DNA of 12,538 nucleotides from an uncultured Bacilli bacterium. Its GTDB lineage: Bacteria; Bacillota_I; Bacilli_A; RF39; UBA660. Positions 1 to 7,887 of this stretch are shown here, piece after piece. The first letter of the stretch is position 1, and every line of letters starts with the position of its first letter. A program made the translations under genes and the position numbers. The DNA lies in assembly GCA_947623855.1 (NCBI GenBank), contig CANQHW010000023.1, positions 1 through 12,538 of the forward strand, given 5' to 3'. A model generated the notes under the pieces. That model was not told the origin of the DNA. It made no database searches and saw only the letters and a list, made by a program, of their open reading frames with translations.

Positions 1-3000
1 TCCGATAGAGGTGGTATCTTGAGAAACGATAATTTTAGCATCAGGTAAGATTGCAGGAGGAGCTTTTTGGATTTCGAAGGTTTTGATGATTGTACCTTCA
101 TAGATATTTAGACCAGTTATTTCTATACTAGCAAGGTTGTTAAGACTGGTAGCATTAATATTGTTAGAATATTTTACTTCATAATCAATATCAGGGGTTA
201 GAGTATGGTTATCAGGATCGGTTATACTTATTTTTGGTTCAATTTTATGACCAGTATAGATTAGGTTAGTATCTAAGATAGTTATGGTATAACCAACAAT
301 ACTTTGTTTATTTTGACCGTAGATAGATACTTCCATATCAAGGGTAGATTCATTATTATCAGTATCTTTTACGGTAAAGTAGATATGGTAGGTACCTATT
401 TTCCATTCTAGTTCATTAGTAATGGTTACTTTATCTATAGATATAGGGCCATCTTCTTCATCTTCAATAGTTATTAAATTTTTAAAGTATTCTAAGTCTT
501 TTTCTTCATCATAGGATAATGGGATATTAACTTTATTATCAGTTATGGTATATTGATTATCTTTGATATGGAAGGTTGGAGCAGTACCAAGCATTTTTAT
601 GATAGATATTTGTTTAGTATAGTTTTCGTAGTTGGTTTGGTCTTGGTAGATAGCTTTAGCTGTAATAGTTTTACCATTTTGTAAAGGGGTATGGGGGTTA
701 TCCCAATGCCAGCCTTCAGGTAAAGAAATATCTTCTAGGGTTTGGTGAGTATTTTCGGCATAGATTGTTTCATCAGGTTCATTGGTAGGGTTTTTAGCTT
801 TAGAGATAGTAAATGGTTTATTTATAGTACCGGTATAAATACCTACACCATTTATTTGGATAGTAGCGGTTCCGGCATTAATATTATTATCATAAGAGAT
901 AGTATATTGTTCATTTAAGATTAGTTCAATATCATCATCTTTAACAGTTATAGATGGGGTATGTTCACTACCATTATAGATATAACCATTTTGGATGTAA
1001 CTAATATGTAGGGTATTAACATCTATTTTAGTATTAACAGTATTTTCATAAAGGTTAATCATAGCAGCAGAAGCATAGTTACCACCTTGAGTTTCAAGAC
1101 CGGTTAATCTTACATAATTAGCTTTAGTAGGGGTTTTAAAGAAGTAAGTTTTAGTAGTATTATCATTTGGCCATTCGATATTATCTTCGATTAAAGTCCA
1201 GGTTTCGCCATCTAGACTGGTTTCGATTTTGGCTTTAGTAATTCTTCCGTTAGCGGAACCATCTTGACGAGGCATATAATCTAATTTTGAGATTACGGCG
1301 CCCCCAATAATATTAATATTTATCCATTTTTCGTTATCGCTACCATTCCATTTAGTATGCCACATGGTTTGATTATGTCCATCAATAGCTTTAGAGGCAT
1401 CTTCAGAAGCTTTTTCGGAGGTAGAAGCGGTAGCTTTTAATCTACTGATAGGGATATATACTTTAGAAGGATCAGCTTCAGGATCTTCTTCGAAGGTAAA
1501 TTCAACGCTGTCACTTGGAAGGTAGGTTCCGTGAGCTCCTTGACGAACTAAAATAGTGGTCATATGGGATACATCAGGAGGAGTGGTAAATTTAGTCCAA
1601 GTATTAGAAGCTTTTTCTTTACTTACTATTTGCCATTCCATAGTATCGGTTACTCCAATAACTTTATTTTCAAGGTCATTAGCATATAGATTAGTTGGAG
1701 TTTTATCTTTTTCGATATTAATAATTGTTATACTAGGACTGGTTGGAGAAATATCTTGATCACCGATGATATGGACAACGATATCTTTATCTGTTGTTAT
1801 TTGGTTTAATTTAGAGGTTAAATCAGCGGTTTTGCTATTAGATACTTGGGTCCAGGTAGCATGAACTTTCTTAGATGAGGTATCATAAGTATAGTCTAGA
1901 GAATATTCAAATGATTGATCAGTTTCGGTAGTATTAAAGACAATCTTATTAGCATTTGCACCATCAAATGAGAAAGAGATTGGTTTAACGGATTCTAGAC
2001 CAAGAAGATAGGTAGCTACTTGTTTGATAGCTTGACTTTGTTTATATAAAGAAGTACTAGTATCTAAATTAGATAATTCGGTTAAGGTTTTATCTTCAGC
2101 ATTTTTAATATTAGTAGTATAGCTTCCTAATTTATTTTCTAAGAGTTTTAACATATCATGCATTGGAAGAGGGAATTCTTTAAGATTAGCAAGTATTTCT
2201 TGAGCTAGAAGGTAATAATCATTAGGGGTTTTATTATCGTTTTTTAGATAAGATTTTATTAAACCATACCAACCGTCAAGGTTAAAGTATTGGATTCCTT
2301 GGGTATTTTTGGCTGTTTTATCTGCTGTAGGATATCCGACGATATTACGATATAAAGTTTCTTGAGTAGTTGGTTCATTTTCATGGATATCAGCTAATAA
2401 TTTATATTCTAAAGCTTTTTCATAAGTAGCAAAGTCATCAATAGCTCTTTGAGCTAAAAGGACATAACTAGCATTATAATCAGAAGAATAATCTAAAGTA
2501 GTAGTTCCCCAGTTTAGAGGAAGACGTTCACCTTTTTCGGTACCACTAGATTTTCCCCAACCGTGGACATCATTTCTTATAGACCAAGTGGTATTAAAGG
2601 TATTTTCTTCATTTTTAGTTTTGGTTTGGACTAGGTAAGCGGCATGTCCGGGTTGTCTGGTAACTGCTGCAACTTCACCATAGGAGTTATGTAAGTTTTC
2701 ACCGGTTTTGGATAGGGCACCACATACTCCATCTTCTTCCCATACGACCCATAAACGTGGTTGGGTATTGGTATTACTTTTAATATTCCATTCTTCGGTA
2801 TGATAGATACTATTACAGTTAGTATTACGGACATATCCTTCGATACCAGGGGTTTTTATATCAGGAGCACAATAAGTAGAGTTTGGTTCATAGTAGTGTT
2901 CATCGGTATAAGCCCAGGTAAAGCTATCGTTATACCAAATATAGGTATAAGGATCCATACTAGATTTTCTATTACCGCCATTGCCATACTTAGTATTTTC

Positions 3001-4263
3001 TAAGTTACTACTATACCAGTTTAACCAAGGAAGTTCTTCATCACTTAAGCGGGCATCAACTACCCAACGCATTTCTTCTACGGTTAAGGATTCAAAGACG
3101 GCGGTATTAAAGGTATTAGCAATATCTTTATAATCTTCGGGTAAATTTTGATGTAAGTATAGGTTTTTAAATACTTCGTAACGTTTAATAGGGTTAGATA
3201 ATACTAAAGTGTTATTAGCACCACTAGTCCAGAAAGCAACGGTTCCAGAATGAGTTAGGGATATAGCCATCATCATTTTTAGGAAAACGTTTCTTTGAGT
3301 TTCGGTATAATTTACGTTACTTAAATCAGTTTTATAAATATGGTATAGGTTAGATAAGATGGTTAAAGATTTAACATAACTATTTAGAGGTTCCCCACCA
3401 GTAGTATATAGTTTTAGGGCTTCTTTATTATTAAATAACCAAGAGATAGTTTCGGCTTTATAACTATCGGATGTAGCTAAAGCTTGAATTATCGGGTAGG
3501 TTACTTTTTGGACAAGGTTTCTTTTTAATAATTCGAATTCTAGATTAGAAGAATTAAGTATTTCTGAAGCGGTTTTAGTACTTAGTTCTTTATCATATTC
3601 GGTTACATCTTTAATATATTCTACTTTAGTAGTTTCTTTAGGAACATAGGTAGAACTATTATAGAGTTTAGCATCAGCATAAACAGCGTGGTCAGCATCT
3701 TGATTGTTTTGATAATCAGCTACTAGTTTTAAATATTTAGCGCCGGTGATATCAAGTTTTACTTTAGCAGCTTCGGAGTTACCTTTTAGGACTTCAGTTT
3801 GATGTTTTAGGGTCCAGGTATTTTGATCATTAGAGGTATAGATAAAGAATTTAACACCGTTACCACTAGCGTTTCGGGACGAATCAACTCCTAGGTAGGA
3901 TTCAAAAGTATCATAACTCATATTTGTTAAATCATAGATTACAGTACTATAAGCATGGGCAAATATACCTTTTAAAAAGTAAGTTACTTCTTTATTGACG
4001 ATAAGAGAGATTAAACCACCGGATTCGTTTTCGTCTTTTTTTAAAGCTCGAGAATCTTTCCAACTACTTTCGGCGCTTAACCATTCTAGGTCAGATAAAT
4101 AAACGTAGTCATCGGTATTATAGGGTAATAATGCTAAGGTTTTAGCATTTGTTTGCGCTATTTGCCGTTTTATATCTTTATGATGGATATTATTTAATAA
4201 GATAACACTGAAGATTATTATTCCTAGTATTAATAGATATTCTTTTTTTAAATATTTTTTCAT
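1..4263 (-). CDS. Giant NPCBM / transglutaminase-like / F5/8C / Ig-repeat surface protein (3' end off window)
   Basis: The minus-strand frame is open for all 1421 codons from the ATG at 4263 to the window edge, so the C-terminus is missing. The start has GAGG at 4271-4274, 7 nt upstream. Residues 9-25 are a hydrophobic signal or signal-anchor. Residues ~50-200 match an NPCBM/NEW2 sugar-binding domain (start YVYLSDLEW, end HAVYADAKL). A helical region follows, then at ~500-620 a transglutaminase/papain-like core: C514 in GVCGALSKTG, H540 in QPGHAAY and D565 in IRNDVHGWG could form a Cys-His-Asp triad. Residues ~850-927 resemble a short bacterial repeat (TDTMEW). Residues ~939-1073 are an F5/8 type C (discoidin) domain, with AIDG and YVRLTGLE. 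After that come Ig-like units: YNG...NNINAGTA...YTGTI (~1078-1157), LPEGWHW (~1160-1222), DUF5011-like (~1222-1312) and a second YTG...NNINA unit (~1321-1400). I infer a surface enzyme or adhesin acting on host or wall glycans and proteins. Catalytic activity is inferred from residue order only. Confidence 0.93.
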   Translation of the reverse strand, partial: MKKYLKKEYLLILGIIIFSVILLNNIHHKDIKRQIAQTNAKTLALLPYNTDDYVYLSDLEWLSAESSWKDSRALKKDENESGGLISLIVNKEVTYFLKGIFAHAYSTVIYDLTNMSYDTFESYLGVDSSRNASGNGVKFFIYTSNDQNTWTLKHQTEVLKGNSEAAKVKLDITGAKYLKLVADYQNNQDADHAVYADAKLYNSSTYVPKETTKVEYIKDVTEYDKELSTKTASEILNSSNLEFELLKRNLVQKVTYPIIQALATSDSYKAETISWLFNNKEALKLYTTGGEPLNSYVKSLTILSNLYHIYKTDLSNVNYTETQRNVFLKMMMAISLTHSGTVAFWTSGANNTLVLSNPIKRYEVFKNLYLHQNLPEDYKDIANTFNTAVFESLTVEEMRWVVDARLSDEELPWLNWYSSNLENTKYGNGGNRKSSMDPYTYIWYNDSFTWAYTDEHYYEPNSTYCAPDIKTPGIEGYVRNTNCNSIYHTEEWNIKSNTNTQPRLWVVWEEDGVCGALSKTGENLHNSYGEVAAVTRQPGHAAYLVQTKTKNEENTFNTTWSIRNDVHGWGKSSGTEKGERLPLNWGTTTLDYSSDYNASYVLLAQRAIDDFATYEKALEYKLLADIHENEPTTQETLYRNIVGYPTADKTAKNTQGIQYFNLDGWYGLIKSYLKNDNKTPNDYYLLAQEILANLKEFPLPMHDMLKLLENKLGSYTTNIKNAEDKTLTELSNLDTSTSLYKQSQAIKQVATYLLGLESVKPISFSFDGANANKIVFNTTETDQSFEYSLDYTYDTSSKKVHATWTQVSNSKTADLTSKLNQITTDKDIVVHIIGDQDISPTSPSITIINIEKDKTPTNLYANDLENKVIGVTDTMEWQIVSKEKASNTWTKFTTPPDVSHMTTILVRQGAHGTYLPSDSVEFTFEEDPEADPSKVYIPISRLKATASTSEKASEDASKAIDGHNQTMWHTKWNGSDNEKWININIIGGAVISKLDYMPRQDGSANGRITKAKIETSLDGETWTLIEDNIEWPNDNTTKTYFFKTPTKANYVRLTGLETQGGNYASAAMINLYENTVNTKIDVNTLHISYIQNGYIYNGSEHTPSITVKDDDIELILNEQYTISYDNNINAGTATIQINGVGIYTGTINKPFTISKAKNPTNEPDETIYAENTHQTLEDISLPEGWHWDNPHTPLQNGKTITAKAIYQDQTNYENYTKQISIIKMLGTAPTFHIKDNQYTITDNKVNIPLSYDEEKDLEYFKNLITIEDEEDGPISIDKVTITNELEWKIGTYHIYFTVKDTDNNESTLDMEVSIYGQNKQSIVGYTITILDTNLIYTGHKIEPKISITDPDNHTLTPDIDYEVKYSNNINATSLNNLASIEITGLNIYEGTIIKTFEIQKAPPAILPDAKIIVSQDTTSIG

Positions 4264-4321
4264 AACCAAACCTCTTTTTCTCCTTTATTATAAAATATAA
4301 TAAAGATTTTTATGGTAATAT

Positions 4322-4350
4322 ATATTATAATAATGTCAAAGATTTGTCAA
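4322..4350 (-). promoter_or_regulatory. Sigma-A-type promoter for the giant surface protein gene, with doubled -35 hexamer
   Basis: On the minus strand two perfect TTGACA hexamers lie 5 bp apart, at 4350-4345 and 4339-4334. From the first, TAATAT at 4327-4322 is 17 bp away and TATAAT at 4329-4324 is 15 bp away. This would start a leader of about 50 nt before the ATG at 4263. Which hexamer is used cannot be settled by reading. Confidence 0.6.
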
Positions 4351-4384
4351 GAGGGGATTATTTCCTTTTTTGGTAGATGTAAAG

Positions 4385-4426
4385 TATAATATAAAGATTT
4401 ATTTTAGAGGAATTATTTGATATAAT
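4385..4426 (+). promoter_or_regulatory. Promoter region for the autolysin-cohesin cluster
   Basis: Two perfect TATAAT boxes lie upstream of the ATG at 4450. One is at 4385-4390. The other, at 4421-4426, is preceded by TGA and so forms an extended -10 (TGnTATAAT), which lessens the need for a -35. No good -35 is visible for either. The ribosome site GGAGG at 4438-4442 follows closely, so a transcript from the second box would have a very short leader. Confidence 0.5.
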
Positions 4427-4449
4427 TATATTAATATGGAGGAAAATGT

Positions 4450-6432
4450 ATGAAGGGTAGTATAAAATATATTATAGTATTTATGATAAGTATGTTTATA
4501 CTAAACATACATGTTTTCGCACAGATGAAGAAGGTTGTAGCAACGGGAGATTTTTTAAATGTTCGGAGTGGTTCAGGGAGTAATCATACTAGTTTAGGAC
4601 AAATAAATACAGGGACAAGTTTAGAGTTATTAAGTGATAGTGTATTTGCTGATGAAGGGGGGAATTGTAGTGAAGGATGGTACCAAGTTAGGTATGGGAA
4701 TGAAACGGGGTATGTTTGTAAGAGTTTTGTGAATGTGATTACGGTAGAAACAGAGAATGTGGAACCACAAAGTGATTATGAGAAGGTATTATATGATAAG
4801 GGGTTTCCATCATCATATTGGGATAGTTTATATAAATTACATCAATTACATCCGAATTGGGTTTTTAATGCTTATAAGACTAATGTTGATTGGAATACTT
4901 TTATAAATGCAGAATCCGTAGTAGGGAAGAGTTTAACGGATAGTAAGAGAACGGGTTATTATAGTACGGCGGGTGGTTCGTATGACTGGCTTACGGATAC
5001 TTATAAACCATTGGAAGCAGGAAGTTGGTATGCGGCATCTCCAGCTTTAATAGCATATAATGCGGACCCTAGAAACTGGTTATATGATGAACGGATTTTT
5101 ATGTTTGAGGATTTAACTTATCATCCCGAGTATCAAACTTTAGATGTTGTAAAGAGTGTGTTAGCGGTTAATGCGACGTTAGCATCTTATGCACAAAGTT
5201 TTGTGAATGTAGCTAGTAGTGGGACTGCTTCTATAAGTCCGGTGCATTTAGCGACTAGATCGCGGTTAGAGATTGGGACGAATGCTTCTGCTGATCAAAT
5301 ATTAGGTAATAGTTCTAGAACTTATCGCGGTTATAGTTTATATGGGTATTATAATTTCTTTAATGTAGGTAGTTATGCCGATCCATATACTACAAGTCCG
5401 GTGACAAGAGGGTTAGCTTATGCTTGTGGTCCTAATTGTGATATGGGGACTTCTTTAGGAAGACCTTGGAATACTCCGGAGAAAGCTATTGCAGGAGGAG
5501 CGGATTTACTTATTAATACTTATGTTGGGGGTGGACAAAATACAATTTATTTTGAAAAATGGGATGTTATTGGAGAGAAAAAATTTACTACGCAATATAT
5601 GACGAATGTGATGAGTCCTTATACGGAGGGGAATTTAGTTTATACGGCATATAATAAAGCTAATGCTTTAGGTAATCCGATTGTTTTTACGATACCGATT
5701 TATGAGAATATGCCAGCAGAACCAGCTCCCGAACCTCATCCAGGTAATCAAAATAATCGGTTAAAGGATATTAAAATAAATGGTGTTTCAATAAATGGTT
5801 TTGCGCATGATATATTTGATTATACGGTAGCAGTTAGTGATGTAGCAGTATCAGTAGATGTCGAAGCAGATAAGATCGCAGCTTCGGCGACAGTTAGTGG
5901 GGTAGGAAATATTTCTTTAACGGGACCGGAGACGAATTTAGTTATTAAGGTTACAGCAGAGAATGGGACAGTGCAAAATTATAATATTCGGGTTATTAAA
6001 ACTAGTGGAGGAAGTTTAGGTATTAATGATATTGTTAATGCGGCTTCTATAAAAAGTGATGGTACTTATTTAAGTGGATTTAATGTGGGGATGAGTATAA
6101 CAGATTTAAAAAATGCAATTAATAAGATAAGTCCAGGAGCTACAGTTAATGTAGTAGGGAATGCTAATACTTTAGGGACGAATGATAGAGTAAATATTTG
6201 TAATAATGGAGATTGTAAGGATTATTTAGTTATTATTTATGGAGATACTAATGGAGATGGAAGTATTTCGATATTAGATTTATTAAAGGTTCAAAAGAAT
6301 ATTTTAAATACTTCGAAGTTAAATGGAGCTTATTTAAAGGCGGCGGATACCAATAAAGATGGAGCGGTTAATATATTAGATTTATTAAAGGTTCAAAAAC
6401 AAATATTAGGTTCAAGTAATATTGAACAATAA
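4450..6432 (+). CDS. Secreted SH3b-glucosaminidase autolysin with cadherin-like domain and C-terminal dockerin
   Basis: Likely cleaves glycan strands of peptidoglycan (endo-beta-N-acetylglucosaminidase type) outside the cell. Residues 1-25 are a signal peptide. An SH3b wall-binding domain spans ~27-96 (FLNVRSGSG, GWYQVRYGN). The glucosaminidase-like domain spans ~110-418; ISPVHLATRSRLEIG places a candidate catalytic Glu at 274, and YGYYNFFNVG, GRPWNTPEKAIAGG and FTTQYMTNV are family-like blocks. E220 is an alternative acid. A cadherin-like beta-sandwich lies at ~437-516, then a ~75-residue linker module. Two dockerin repeats close the protein at ~597-655, with calcium ligands D599/N601/D603/S607/D610 and D633/N635/D637/N641/D644, both followed by LLKVQK. 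Six cysteines fall as close pairs (73/90, 326/330, 584/589). The start has GGAGG 7 nt upstream. The next gene, 14 bp away, encodes a cohesin, so it is probably the anchoring partner. Domain calls are firm; exact substrate is inferred. Confidence 0.95.
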   Translation: MKGSIKYIIVFMISMFILNIHVFAQMKKVVATGDFLNVRSGSGSNHTSLGQINTGTSLELLSDSVFADEGGNCSEGWYQVRYGNETGYVCKSFVNVITVETENVEPQSDYEKVLYDKGFPSSYWDSLYKLHQLHPNWVFNAYKTNVDWNTFINAESVVGKSLTDSKRTGYYSTAGGSYDWLTDTYKPLEAGSWYAASPALIAYNADPRNWLYDERIFMFEDLTYHPEYQTLDVVKSVLAVNATLASYAQSFVNVASSGTASISPVHLATRSRLEIGTNASADQILGNSSRTYRGYSLYGYYNFFNVGSYADPYTTSPVTRGLAYACGPNCDMGTSLGRPWNTPEKAIAGGADLLINTYVGGGQNTIYFEKWDVIGEKKFTTQYMTNVMSPYTEGNLVYTAYNKANALGNPIVFTIPIYENMPAEPAPEPHPGNQNNRLKDIKINGVSINGFAHDIFDYTVAVSDVAVSVDVEADKIAASATVSGVGNISLTGPETNLVIKVTAENGTVQNYNIRVIKTSGGSLGINDIVNAASIKSDGTYLSGFNVGMSITDLKNAINKISPGATVNVVGNANTLGTNDRVNICNNGDCKDYLVIIYGDTNGDGSISILDLLKVQKNILNTSKLNGAYLKAADTNKDGAVNILDLLKVQKQILGSSNIEQ

Positions 6433-6446
6433 AAAGGAGTGATTTT

Positions 6447-7856
6447 ATGAAGAATATTATTAGAAAGGTTAGTTTATTTGTTTTAGCATTATTTGCTTTA
6501 GGGCTTACGGAAGTATATGCGGCTTCAGGTAGTATTAGGGTTAGTTCTTCAGCAGGGAATGTGGTAGTAGGTAATACTTTTACGGTAACGGTAACGGTAT
6601 CATCAACGGATGTTTTGGGAACTTGGCAATTTGATTTAAATTATAATGCGGCGTTATTTAGTTTACAATCTAGTAATCCAACTCCGCACGTTGTAGATTA
6701 TGGGGATGGAGCAATTAAAACGCGGAGTTATAAATATACATTTAAAGCGGTAGCTAAAGGGACGGGAGCATTTTCCGTTTCAGGGGTTTTAATTGCAGAT
6801 TATAATACGGAGAGTTATATTAATGCTTCGACAACGAATGCTACGGTAAAGGTTATGACTCAACAAGAATTACAAGCTAGTTATAGTAAGAATAATAATT
6901 TAAAAGCTTTAGAGATAGAAGGTTTTACTTTAACACCAGAGTTTAATAAAGATACTTTAGAATATAATTTAGATGTTCCTAATGATACGGAGAAGGTTAA
7001 TATTAAGGGGGTAGTAGAGGATAGTAAAGCAAGAGTAGTGGGAGATGGAGAGGTATCTTTAGTAGAGGGTCCAAATAAGATAAATATTATTGTTACAGCA
7101 GAAAATGGTAGTACTAAGACATATGTTATAAATATTAATGTTTTAGAGTTAGATCCGATTAATGTAAAGATAAATGGGAATAATTATACAGTAGTAAGAA
7201 AAAAAGATGTTCTTACAGCACCAACTTCTTTTGAAGATAAAACAATTATTATTGAAGATAAAGAAGTACCAGCTTTTTATTCTAGTAAGGCAGATTTAAC
7301 ATTAGTAGGGTTAAATGATGAGAATGGGAATATTAGTTTATATATTTATAAAGAGAAGAATAATTCTTATCAAGAGTTTAAGATTATCGAATTAGGTAAT
7401 TTAATTGTATATCCTTTAGGTAATTATGAAGATATAAGTGGATATAAAAAGATTGTGGTAGAAATAAATGATTATAAAATAGATGCATATCAAAATATAG
7501 ATGATTATTATATAATAAAGGGAATAAATTTAGAGACAGGGAAAGAAAATTATTATCAATATGATACACAAGAAAAGACTTTACAAAGATTTGATTTTAA
7601 TAATAGAGGGAATGATGATTTTTATTTAGTTATGCTTACTTGTGCAGGAGGAGTTATATTACTTTGTTTAATTATTATTTTATCGTTAGTTACAAAGAAG
7701 GGGAAGAAAGTTAATAAAGAGTTAGTAGAAGAAGTTATTAAAGAAGATAAGAAAAAGAGTAAGAAAAAAGAAGAAGTTAAAGAAGATAAAAAAGAAGAAA
7801 AGAAGAAGAAACCAAAGAAAGAGAAAGAAAAAACTATTCTAGATGATGATTTTTAA
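6447..7856 (+). CDS. Membrane-anchored cohesin-domain scaffold protein
   Basis: Residues 1-25 form a signal peptide. Residues ~27-137 read as a cohesin domain: beta-strand pattern GNTFTVTVTVSS, then TWQFDLNYNAALFSLQS, and YKYTFKAVAKGTGAFSVSG near its end. A cadherin-like beta-sandwich follows at ~149-233 (NNNLKALEIEG, LEYNLDVPND, VTAENGSTKTY), related to the one in the upstream protein. Residues ~235-385 are a beta-rich extracellular region I do not recognise. A single membrane segment lies at ~392-416, then a strongly charged Lys/Glu tail of about 50 residues, presumably cytoplasmic. There is no LPXTG-type sorting signal, so the transmembrane helix is the anchor. The ribosome site GGAG lies at 6435-6438, and the 14-bp gap suggests co-translation with the dockerin protein. 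Inferred role: docking site on the cell surface for dockerin-bearing enzymes. With only one cohesin visible it would hold one partner at a time. Confidence 0.93.
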   Translation: MKNIIRKVSLFVLALFALGLTEVYAASGSIRVSSSAGNVVVGNTFTVTVTVSSTDVLGTWQFDLNYNAALFSLQSSNPTPHVVDYGDGAIKTRSYKYTFKAVAKGTGAFSVSGVLIADYNTESYINASTTNATVKVMTQQELQASYSKNNNLKALEIEGFTLTPEFNKDTLEYNLDVPNDTEKVNIKGVVEDSKARVVGDGEVSLVEGPNKINIIVTAENGSTKTYVININVLELDPINVKINGNNYTVVRKKDVLTAPTSFEDKTIIIEDKEVPAFYSSKADLTLVGLNDENGNISLYIYKEKNNSYQEFKIIELGNLIVYPLGNYEDISGYKKIVVEINDYKIDAYQNIDDYYIIKGINLETGKENYYQYDTQEKTLQRFDFNNRGNDDFYLVMLTCAGGVILLCLIIILSLVTKKGKKVNKELVEEVIKEDKKKSKKKEEVKEDKKEEKKKKPKKEKEKTILDDDF

Positions 7857-7887
7857 GTTATAATAAAATTAAGAGAGGAATTTGTTT

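Noticed and set aside
1556..1759. Short plus-strand open frame inside the giant minus-strand gene
   Set aside because: It lies opposite a continuous 1421-codon frame with clear domains and has no convincing ribosome site; it is a shadow frame.
2631..3003. Overlapping short frames on both strands (2631-2834 minus, 2761-3003 plus)
   Set aside because: Both fall within the catalytic-like region of the giant protein in other frames and show no family features.
7384..7569. Short minus-strand frame opposite the cohesin gene
   Set aside because: Low-complexity translation opposite a well-supported coding frame.
7882..7887. TTG start for the WecA/TagO-type gene
   Set aside because: Too close to the ribosome site; the ATG at 7888 has proper spacing.
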